DNA from: SAR324 cluster bacterium
GTDB lineage: Bacteria; SAR324; NAC60-12
Length of the DNA stretch: 52,015 nt
Direction of reading: 5' to 3'
Assembly: GCA_014382365.1 (NCBI GenBank)
Contig: JACNJW010000021.1
Span: 1-52,015, forward strand
A model generated the notes under the pieces. The model was given only the letters and a program-made list of their open reading frames with translations. It was not told the DNA's origin and did no database searches. Shown here in pieces: positions 1 to 6,692 of the stretch; the first letter of the stretch is position 1; every line of letters begins with the position of its first letter. The position numbers were made by a program, and so were the translations under genes.

Positions 1-954
1 CCATTTCATCCATTTTTGTCTAAGCGTTCCCATGATTCCCATTGGAAACCAGATAATCATTAAAATCAATACAGCTCCCACAACCAGTTGGTAGTTGCTG
101 GTAATTCCGCTGATAATATCAACAAGATAATACATTATGCCTGTACCTAATAACGGACCAATAACCGTGCCTGCTCCACCGAGTAGAGTCCACAGAATTG
201 GTGAAATTGAGTGATGAATTTCCGCAAATGTCGTACCGACATAAGTAAAGAGCAAAGCATGCGTGGCACCTGCTATTCCAGAAAAGGTGCCTGAAAGCAC
301 GAGCGCAAATAATTTATAGTAAAAGACGTTGTAACCTAATAGCTGCGTTCGTGACTCATTTTCGCGAATTGCGATTAATATCCGTCCCACTGGAGAAAAC
401 ATGATCAAGGTCGAAATCAGCAAGTAAGCAGTCAACAAAATCAACGCAAAATTGTAACGAACGTCAGGATTGCTATAAAGATATTCCTTGTTAATAATAA
501 TTAATTTACCTAAATATTTAGCCAGTGAAAAACCATCCTGACCAAAAGTGAATTCATTGAAATACAGAATTGACAAATAGAATGTTTGACCAAACATTAG
601 GGTTACTATCAGAAAAGAGACACCACTTGTTCTGAGGGCAAACAGGCCAAATAACAATGAAATTACCAATGTAAATCCCGCACCAAAAAGTAATCCTCCG
701 AGGGCGGACAGTTCCAGATAATAAATTCCTAAACCTGCCGCATACATTCCGGCGGCAAAAAACATGGCATGTCCGAGACTCATTAAACCAGTGTAGCCCA
801 ACAAAAAATTATAGGCGACAGCATAAGAAGCCAGCACCATTATTTTGGAAACGCTGCTGTGGTGATAAGTTGGTAGAATGAATTGCAGAATAAAAAGCAG
901 CAGCAAAATTCCGCCCTGAAAAAACAGTGAGTAAACTAAGGATTTTTTCCTCAT
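1..954 (-). CDS. livM: Branched-chain amino acid-type ABC transporter permease LivM (3' end cut by window edge)
   Basis: This is an inner-membrane permease of a LivFGHMJ-type importer. I translated it by hand: 318 codons stay open to base 1, so nearly the whole protein (family about 300-350 aa) is present and only the C-terminus is missing. It is very hydrophobic, with about eight or nine membrane segments. The family hallmark SLGHAMFFAAGMYA lies near residues 59-72. The cytoplasmic coupling loop RENESRTQLLGYN, followed by a G/A-rich helix, lies near residues 204-235. The start ATG overlaps the TGA stop of the upstream livH as ATGA, so the two are translationally coupled. ATPase genes (livG and livF) would be expected beyond the left edge. 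The substrate cannot be read from a permease; the nearby demethylation genes suggest a betaine or amide as much as an amino acid. Confidence 0.9.
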   Translation of the reverse strand, partial: MRKKSLVYSLFFQGGILLLLFILQFILPTYHHSSVSKIMVLASYAVAYNFLLGYTGLMSLGHAMFFAAGMYAAGLGIYYLELSALGGLLFGAGFTLVISLLFGLFALRTSGVSFLIVTLMFGQTFYLSILYFNEFTFGQDGFSLAKYLGKLIIINKEYLYSNPDVRYNFALILLTAYLLISTLIMFSPVGRILIAIRENESRTQLLGYNVFYYKLFALVLSGTFSGIAGATHALLFTYVGTTFAEIHHSISPILWTLLGGAGTVIGPLLGTGIMYYLVDIISGITSNYQLVVGAVLILMIIWFPMGIMGTLRQKWMKW

Positions 955-1844
955 GCCACTTCCTCACCGTAGAGTCCGCTCGGCTTCAGAACGAGCACCA
1001 TTGCTACGAACAAAGTGGCCAGCATTTTCGCTAAAGTCGGTTCATAAAAAACCGAAATAATACCGTCGCTGATGCCGATAATGAACGCCGCTACAATAGT
1101 TCCGCGGATACTTCCGAGACCGCCGATGATTACCACAATGAAAGAAAGCAGAAGCGGTTCCAATCCCATTAGATGATCTGCCTGACGAATTGGCACTACG
1201 AGCACTCCTGCCAGTGCGGCTAATCCACCGCCGAGGGCAAACACAGCTGCATAAATTTTCTGGGTTGGTACACCGTAGGTTTTTGCAATTTCCAGATCCT
1301 GTTGAGTTGCACGCATGTACAGTCCGAGTTTACTGCGAATCATCAACAGCCAGACACCAAGCAGACACAACGCTGACATTCCGGCTACTATCAGTTTATA
1401 TCCGGAATAACCGAACCATGGAAACTGGACCCGAAAGTATAAAGGCGCTTCAACTGCCCGGGCTTCCGGACCAAAAACCATCAGTGTAAGCGACTGAATT
1501 ACGTAAAGCACACCAATAGTGGCCACAATCGTACTTTCCGGATGATACTTGATTTTACGCAGGATGAAACGGTCAGAAAAAACAGCAATACCGCCGACTA
1601 AAGCCGGGGCAAGCACAAGAGCAAGTAAAAAACCCCAGAGAGGATCATTTGTTAAATCAAATGCAAACCAGGAAAAAACCGCACCCAGCATGAAAAATTC
1701 ACCATGCGCGATGTTGACGATCCGCATAACACCAAAAACAAGTGACAGTCCTAAAGCAATCAATGCTAAGACAAAGGCCGTAACTGTTCCATCTAACAAA
1801 GCCAAAAACAATAAGGGCCCGTTTTCATTAATCCAAGAAGACAC
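951..1844 (-). CDS. livH: Branched-chain amino acid-type ABC transporter permease LivH
   Basis: This is the second permease subunit of the importer, 297 aa and close to the usual LivH length. It has about eight hydrophobic segments. The family signature RIVNIAHGEFFMLGA is at residues 41-55. A cytoplasmic coupling loop near residues 180-215 (DLEIAKTYGV followed by a GGGLAALAG helix) would contact the ATPase. The start codon is GTG with no clear Shine-Dalgarno sequence, so translation probably depends on reading from the upstream substrate-binding protein gene, 63 bp away across a hairpin. The stop overlaps the livM start. It forms a heterodimeric pore with LivM. Family assignment is secure, substrate unknown. 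Confidence 0.93.
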   Translation of the reverse strand: MSSWINENGPLLFLALLDGTVTAFVLALIALGLSLVFGVMRIVNIAHGEFFMLGAVFSWFAFDLTNDPLWGFLLALVLAPALVGGIAVFSDRFILRKIKYHPESTIVATIGVLYVIQSLTLMVFGPEARAVEAPLYFRVQFPWFGYSGYKLIVAGMSALCLLGVWLLMIRSKLGLYMRATQQDLEIAKTYGVPTQKIYAAVFALGGGLAALAGVLVVPIRQADHLMGLEPLLLSFIVVIIGGLGSIRGTIVAAFIIGISDGIISVFYEPTLAKMLATLFVAMVLVLKPSGLYGEEVA

Positions 1845-1871
1845 GATCCGGTAGGGAAAGAGAGAGGTTAT

Positions 1872-1894
1872 CCGGAGGAAAGAATCTCCTCCGG
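1872..1894 (-). promoter_or_regulatory. Stem-loop between substrate-binding protein gene and livH
   Basis: A perfect 8-bp inverted repeat, CCGGAGGA and TCCTCCGG, flanks a 7-nt loop directly after the substrate-binding protein stop. There is no U-run after it on the minus strand, so a full terminator is unlikely. Such hairpins commonly protect the 3' end of a binding-protein mRNA or attenuate read-through, giving more binding protein than permease. That role is inferred. Confidence 0.5.
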
Positions 1895-1907
1895 AAGATT
1901 TGAGTTA

Positions 1908-3218
1908 TTATAGAGACCGTTTGGTGTAGTCGGTTTCCGGCTCATACATACCATCTGCAATCGATGTCTTGTGAATCACGTTTAATTTTCCGTTACCCAC
2001 TTTTGAAACAAATTGCTGACCGTAACATTGGTGTGTTTTACCACTGAAAGCCTTTGCACCCTGCGGATGCGCAATTCCTTCGTTGAAACCGGTGAAACCT
2101 TCCATTGTTTCAATCAAAGTTGAATAATCTTTTTTGCTCTTGTATCCACTTTGCTCAACTGCTTCTTTGATCGCAAACAACGTTTCCCAACAACCGAACA
2201 TGTGAGAATAGGCAGCAATATCTTTCGAATCAGATTTGCTTGCTCCGGAATTATCGACACCTACAGCATTTCGGTAGAAACGTGAGCCCGCTGTGTCAGA
2301 CGCATCAGCATAACGCGGCATTGCTTCCCAGAAATAAGAACTATCCAGAAAATCAAGGCCGGGACTGCTGATATTTACACCTTCAAGTGAATCAATAAAT
2401 CCGAACAGTTGAGGATGATTTGGACCAAAATGTTCTCCAAGTTCACGTACAAAAGTCAACACTCCTGGCCCAACCATGACATGATAAATCACATCAGTGT
2501 TTTTTGGAATTTTGACAAAGTAACGTGTGTAGGAGCTTTCTGTAGGCGGAATTGCGATTTTCGCAACAATCTTCCCGCCGTGCTTTTCTGCGGCGGCACT
2601 GGCATAATCACGGTGATTATATCCGAAAGCATAATCCGGATAAATGAGGGTCACATTTTTTCCAAGGTTGTTAAACATCCAGCCGGAAACCGCGGAAATT
2701 TGGGCACGTACATCCGTAATACAAGGCTGAAAAACGTAACGGTTCAATGCACCGCTTGCAACATGGTAACCTTCGCTGACGACAAAATATGGTATTTTCA
2801 GCTCACCTGCACGAGGTGCTGAACCCATCACGACATGCGAAAACAGTGTGCCAAAAACAAAATCAACTTTGTGCTGTGTAGCGAGTTTTTCTACTACATC
2901 CGCACCGCGTTTAGGGTCAGTACCGTCGTCTTCTGTAATAATTTCAATCGGTCTTCCGGCAATCCCTCCGATGCTGTTGATGTACTTTGCGGCGGCGTTT
3001 GTAGTACGTTCATACCATCTTCCGTAAAGCGCTCCAATTCCAGTGCGGTGGGCTTGAAAACCGATTTTGATTGGTGCATCACTACCTGCTGCATAAGCAG
3101 TTTTTGCCAGCGGATCAATAAGTTGACTCCCGGCAATTCCGGCACCTGCAAGAACTGCACTGGTTCCCAGTAATGAACGTCGAGTTACATTTAAAGTATT
3201 TTTTTCTTCCTTACTCAT
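1908..3218 (-). CDS. ABC transporter substrate-binding protein, Tat-exported, amide/urea/branched-chain amino acid type
   Basis: This is the periplasmic receptor of the importer, 436 aa, of the type I periplasmic binding protein fold (Peripla_BP_6, LivJ/AmiC/urea-receptor-like). The N-terminus carries a twin-arginine signal: TRRSLLG near residues 12-18, a hydrophobic stretch with GAGIAGS, and a likely cleavage after AYA near residue 43. The mature protein opens with IKIGFQAHRTG and has the binding-fold segment IEIITEDDGTDPKRG. The start is supported by a strong AGGAGG at 3224-3229. It heads an operon with livH and livM. Tat export implies folding or cofactor loading before transport, which is unusual but known in this receptor family. 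Substrate is unknown. Given the downstream MttB/DMGDH-like genes, a quaternary amine, betaine or short amide is a reasonable guess. Confidence 0.9.
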   Translation of the reverse strand: MSKEEKNTLNVTRRSLLGTSAVLAGAGIAGSQLIDPLAKTAYAAGSDAPIKIGFQAHRTGIGALYGRWYERTTNAAAKYINSIGGIAGRPIEIITEDDGTDPKRGADVVEKLATQHKVDFVFGTLFSHVVMGSAPRAGELKIPYFVVSEGYHVASGALNRYVFQPCITDVRAQISAVSGWMFNNLGKNVTLIYPDYAFGYNHRDYASAAAEKHGGKIVAKIAIPPTESSYTRYFVKIPKNTDVIYHVMVGPGVLTFVRELGEHFGPNHPQLFGFIDSLEGVNISSPGLDFLDSSYFWEAMPRYADASDTAGSRFYRNAVGVDNSGASKSDSKDIAAYSHMFGCWETLFAIKEAVEQSGYKSKKDYSTLIETMEGFTGFNEGIAHPQGAKAFSGKTHQCYGQQFVSKVGNGKLNVIHKTSIADGMYEPETDYTKRSL

Positions 3219-3635
3219 GTTTTCCTCCTGAAAAGTTTAAAAATAAATTAGACGAGACATGGATGCTATAGAATTTTTTTAATGAGGTCAAGTTAATATC
3301 ATCAATTTCAAATTTATTTTTCTACTGTAAAAAAGCATCTACTTACTCTATAAAAAGAACTCAACAGTCATGAATTTTATTATATCAGCACTTTCTCAGA
3401 TCTCTCTGCAGCCGATATTGCAGGGTATAAATTATATAATCAGTATCTTAATAGATTTAGTTACTCACGATAAAAAGAATACTGTTTTTCCAAGATCAAT
3501 TATTCGCTTCGATGAATTTGGTCTTGAACAAGACACTTTTAACTTGATTGCGTTATCCTGCATCTATTAGCATTCAATTTCGTATAAAACAAAGAATAGA
3601 TATTACTCAATTTTAAAACCAGTTAGGAAAATAAT
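3219..3635. other. 417-bp intergenic region between divergent genes
   Basis: This A/T-rich spacer should hold promoters for the importer operon (minus) and the nicotinamidase gene (plus). I see one plausible minus-strand promoter (listed separately) and a weak AGGA ribosome site before 3636. A 66-codon open frame at 3370-3570 lacks a Shine-Dalgarno sequence and any recognisable motif, and I do not call it a gene. No tRNA or strong terminator is visible. Confidence 0.5.
3265..3291 (-). promoter_or_regulatory. Candidate sigma70 promoter for the ABC importer operon
   Basis: On the minus strand, TTGACC (3291-3286) is followed after 15 bp by TATAGC (3270-3265). The -35 match is good, but the spacer is 2 bp shorter than ideal. 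It lies about 50 bp upstream of the substrate-binding protein start, with a strong AGGAGG downstream. Confidence 0.4.
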
Positions 3636-4367
3636 ATGTCAGTAGAAACAATGCTCCAAGATATCTCGGAATCAATGCCGCTCAGTAAAACTGAACTTGA
3701 TTTGAGCTCAAACGGACAAGGCTACGGTTTAATTATAGTCGACGAAGTCAACGGTTTTGCCACTGTCGGTGGAGGGAATCTTGCTCCTCAAGCTCCCAAC
3801 GAACAAGTATCAGTAATGGTTTCAGAAACGAACCGCCTGGCCGGTGCTTTTACTAAACAGGAAATGCCGGTACTGGCATTTCTGGACACACATGAGCCCG
3901 GCAAAGCTGAGCCACCTTATCCACCTCACTGCGAACTTGGTACAGGTGAAGAGGAGTTGGTTCCTGAATTGAAGTGGCTGGAAAATGAGCCTCGAGCAAC
4001 TATGGTCCGTAAAGACTGCATTAACGGTTTTATAGGTGCATATCAACCGGATGGATCTAATGCCGTCATAGACTGGGTCAAAGAAAATAATTTGTCGAAT
4101 GTCCTGGTAGTTGGAATATGCACAGACATCTGCGTGATGGATTTTGTCTTGACGCTGCTTTCTGCTAGAAATCACGGAATGCTTACAGGTTTGAAAGAAG
4201 TCCTCGTATATGATAAGGGTTGCTCTACATATGACCTTCCAAGGAGTGTAGTTGAAGATATTGGTCTGCCTGAAAGTGCCAGCCATCCACAGGAAATCAC
4301 CCATCACATGGGCCTCTACTTTATGGCATCACGTGGTGCTCAGCTGCTAAATAGCATTAATCTATGA
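3636..4367 (+). CDS. Nicotinamidase / isochorismatase-family cysteine hydrolase
   Basis: This 243-aa cytoplasmic hydrolase should convert nicotinamide to nicotinate plus ammonia (NAD salvage). Visible active-site parts are the catalytic Asp36 in IIVDEVNGF, metal-site residues Asp84 and His86 in LDTHEP and His98 in PPYPPHC, the catalytic Lys126 in RKDCINGF, and the nucleophile Cys166 in GICTDICV. The PPYPPHC and KDCINGF blocks resemble plant NIC-type nicotinamidases more than E. coli PncA. It is transcribed alone, divergent from the importer and convergent with the corrinoid protein gene (54 bp between stops). A weak AGGA precedes the ATG. Its place between an importer and a methyltransferase cassette leaves room for another amide substrate, but the complete catalytic and metal set favours nicotinamidase. 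Confidence 0.8.
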   Translation: MSVETMLQDISESMPLSKTELDLSSNGQGYGLIIVDEVNGFATVGGGNLAPQAPNEQVSVMVSETNRLAGAFTKQEMPVLAFLDTHEPGKAEPPYPPHCELGTGEEELVPELKWLENEPRATMVRKDCINGFIGAYQPDGSNAVIDWVKENNLSNVLVVGICTDICVMDFVLTLLSARNHGMLTGLKEVLVYDKGCSTYDLPRSVVEDIGLPESASHPQEITHHMGLYFMASRGAQLLNSINL

Positions 4368-4421
4368 TCTGTATTTATTAATTTTAATGCCCATGCAGCA
4401 ATTACAAGTATTGTTTCCGGA

Positions 4422-5069
4422 TTAACCGTTTGTCAGCATTCCTCGAGCAAGAACCACAGCAGCAGAAGCATCCGGCGCATAAGCATCTGAGCCGATTGTT
4501 TCTGCAAACTCAAGAGTTACCGGTGCTCCTCCAATAATTATTTTCCCTTCAAAATTTGCTTTGTGTAAAGCATCAATTGTTTTTGGCATATTGGGCATGG
4601 TTGTAGTAAGCAAGGCAGACATACCGATAATATCCGGAGAATGTTTTGCTGCTGCTTCAACAAACTCATCCGGAGCAACGTTAACACCTAGATCAATCAC
4701 CTCAAAACCTCCCCCCTCGAGCATCATTCCAACAAGGTTCTTACCAATATCGTGTATATCTCGGTGAACCGTTCCTATGACTACTTTTCCTGCAGATGGA
4801 ATATCTGAGTCAGTAAGAAGTGGCCTCAGGATTTCCATACCGGCTTTCATCGCATTTGCTGCCATCAACATTTCAGGAACAAATAAAACACCTTCTGAAA
4901 AAAGATCACCCACCTCATCCATTGCAGCAATGAGAGCATCGTCAAGAATAATCTGAAGATCAGTACCTGCCTCAACTTCTGACTTTACCAACTCAGCAAC
5001 TTGCTTGGCTTCATAATCAAGAATATTTTCGTAAATCGCGTCTAAACGTTCTTCTAAATCAGGCATCAA
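4422..5069 (-). CDS. Methyltransferase cognate corrinoid protein (MtbC/MttC family)
   Basis: This 215-aa cobalamin carrier accepts a methyl group from the MttB-family enzyme and passes it to a second methyltransferase. It has two domains: a helical B12-binding cap at residues about 1-90 and a Rossmann-like B12 domain at about 92-212. The lower axial ligand motif DxHxxG is D104-I-H106-D-I-G109, followed by GMSALLTTTM and IIIGGAPVT, the usual later blocks. It is the last gene of a minus-strand cassette, 35 bp after the methyltransferase stop. Family length and motifs are complete. No corrinoid reductive activase (RamA) or second methyltransferase is in this window, so those would have to be elsewhere. 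There is no clear Shine-Dalgarno sequence. Confidence 0.92.
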   Translation of the reverse strand: MMPDLEERLDAIYENILDYEAKQVAELVKSEVEAGTDLQIILDDALIAAMDEVGDLFSEGVLFVPEMLMAANAMKAGMEILRPLLTDSDIPSAGKVVIGTVHRDIHDIGKNLVGMMLEGGGFEVIDLGVNVAPDEFVEAAAKHSPDIIGMSALLTTTMPNMPKTIDALHKANFEGKIIIGGAPVTLEFAETIGSDAYAPDASAAVVLARGMLTNG

Positions 5070-5104
5070 AACACTTTTTGTTTAATTATTTAAATTAGTT
5101 TTGT

Positions 5105-6658
5105 TCAATCAAGTATTTTTGCATCACCTGCTTTTACCACTTTTTTTATCTCTCGAATGGTAGCCTCGTCAGGTAAATTCGCAAGAGGATCTTTTTTCAA
5201 AATGCTGCGGAAAATATCCCGGGCATGTTCTTGAACATTTCTCCTGTTTTCTGCTTCATAAGTATCACGTGCCTGCCGCAAAAAGACCTGAGGGTCCAAG
5301 GTTGCCCGGCAATGTTTAAGAGTATGTTGATTTGCAAGAAAATTTCCTCCTTGTGGAATTTCTTTTAGTAGATCCCAGGCAAAACTTTCATCATCCATAT
5401 CGGGTGTCCGCAGAAAGCTCTGCAGCATTTGACCTATTTCATTATCAATAATTGCTTGAACAGGACTGAATACAGTTGCGCATTCAAGTTGCCCCACACC
5501 TCCTAGTATATCTGCACCAGAAAGTGCAACCAACTGTCCCAGCAAACTCCGCTCTGCATTTGACTGAGAATCAACATCCGGGGTATCACTACCACTACCA
5601 TATGTATGTGTCAGCAAACCAAATCCCTGCTTCATCAACTGCAAAGACATACTTACACCCTGCATTACTTCAATACTGGACTGTAAACTTCGTCCGGTTC
5701 GCATGTCAAGTGCAAAGATCAACGGTGTTGCAATCACTGCAGTCCCGGAGCCAACAATCTGTGTCACAATCAGCATCGATAAGATTTCAGCGGCAGCAAG
5801 AACCACTGTGCCTGGCATAGTTATTGGGGCTGTACCTCCTGCAGTAGGAAGACTACAGGCGTGAATTGCCAGCCCATAACTGGAAGCCTGAATAATGGCT
5901 TCCACATCCATCTGTTTGAGTTCCAAAGGAGTGAATGAAGTCGCGATGCAGCTTGCTATAGGGCGTTTGCGCAAGGCCGATTCTCCTCCGGCAGCCAGAG
6001 CGCAGATCCGCATCAGATACTCAACATTTTCCGTTTCATAAGGTTGAATCCAAACATGTTTAGGTGTTAAAGTCACTAATTCTGCAAAACCATGAATGTC
6101 TGAGGTGCGTTCCGGAACTCCATTTACAAACGGATGAGAGATGAATCCGATTTGATCTAAATGATTTCCAACTGCAGCAATTGTTGCTACATCAGTCATC
6201 TTCAGTTTGCGGTAATTTCCTGTTTCCCCATCAATGAATCCGTGTGCTCCGGTACCTGTGCGCATGATAAATCTACCTTCAGGATCTGGCAGGGCGTGAT
6301 CCCATTCCTCTGTCTTACCGCAGAGTGTAACACTTTTCGGTGTATCCTCAATTACCTGCTCAACCAGAAAGCGTGGAAAATGAATCCTTTTTCCATCATT
6401 GCTAATCCGTGCTCCAGCTTTTTTTAGAGTTTTGACTGCTTCCTCATGATCAATAAACACACCATGCTCTTCCAACAAGCTAAAAGTACGCTCCCGCAAC
6501 TGATCAATTCGCGTGTTGTCTAGAAAAGCAAAACCCGGTGCTCCCAAAGTTGGTGGAAGGGAAAAACTTGAACCCTTTACAGGCTGGGTTTGTGGGGATT
6601 TATTAGCCTTATCACCAATTTTTCTTTCTCTTCGACTGCGTCTCATATCGCTGACCAT
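5105..6658 (-). CDS. MttB-family (non-pyrrolysine) methylamine/betaine:corrinoid methyltransferase
   Basis: This 517-aa TIM-barrel enzyme belongs to the trimethylamine methyltransferase (MttB, COG5598) family. It should move a methyl group from a quaternary amine to Co(I) of the adjacent corrinoid protein. The first 30 residues are basic and poorly conserved; the family core starts near LDNTRIDQLRERTF. The frame reads through without an internal amber codon, so it lacks the pyrrolysine that defines true archaeal-type MttB. Non-Pyl members studied so far act on glycine betaine, proline betaine, carnitine or gamma-butyrobetaine. The active-site region holds SGSDTPDVDSQSNAER near residues 360-375. 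It lies between a DMGDH-like gene (34 bp upstream) and the corrinoid gene, which fits glycine betaine to dimethylglycine as the first step. The exact substrate is inferred. Confidence 0.88.
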   Translation of the reverse strand: MVSDMRRSRRERKIGDKANKSPQTQPVKGSSFSLPPTLGAPGFAFLDNTRIDQLRERTFSLLEEHGVFIDHEEAVKTLKKAGARISNDGKRIHFPRFLVEQVIEDTPKSVTLCGKTEEWDHALPDPEGRFIMRTGTGAHGFIDGETGNYRKLKMTDVATIAAVGNHLDQIGFISHPFVNGVPERTSDIHGFAELVTLTPKHVWIQPYETENVEYLMRICALAAGGESALRKRPIASCIATSFTPLELKQMDVEAIIQASSYGLAIHACSLPTAGGTAPITMPGTVVLAAAEILSMLIVTQIVGSGTAVIATPLIFALDMRTGRSLQSSIEVMQGVSMSLQLMKQGFGLLTHTYGSGSDTPDVDSQSNAERSLLGQLVALSGADILGGVGQLECATVFSPVQAIIDNEIGQMLQSFLRTPDMDDESFAWDLLKEIPQGGNFLANQHTLKHCRATLDPQVFLRQARDTYEAENRRNVQEHARDIFRSILKKDPLANLPDEATIREIKKVVKAGDAKILD

Positions 6659-6692
6659 TTATAATTTGTGCTTAGCTAGAACTAGATAATTT

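Noticed and set aside
3370..3570. 66-codon open frame in the importer/nicotinamidase spacer
   Set aside because: No ribosome site, no motif, A/T-rich composition as in the spacer; an open frame of this length is expected by chance.
5105..6658. Pyrrolysine-containing MttB
   Set aside because: The frame runs from start to stop without an internal TAG, so no pyrrolysine is needed, and no pyl genes are visible.
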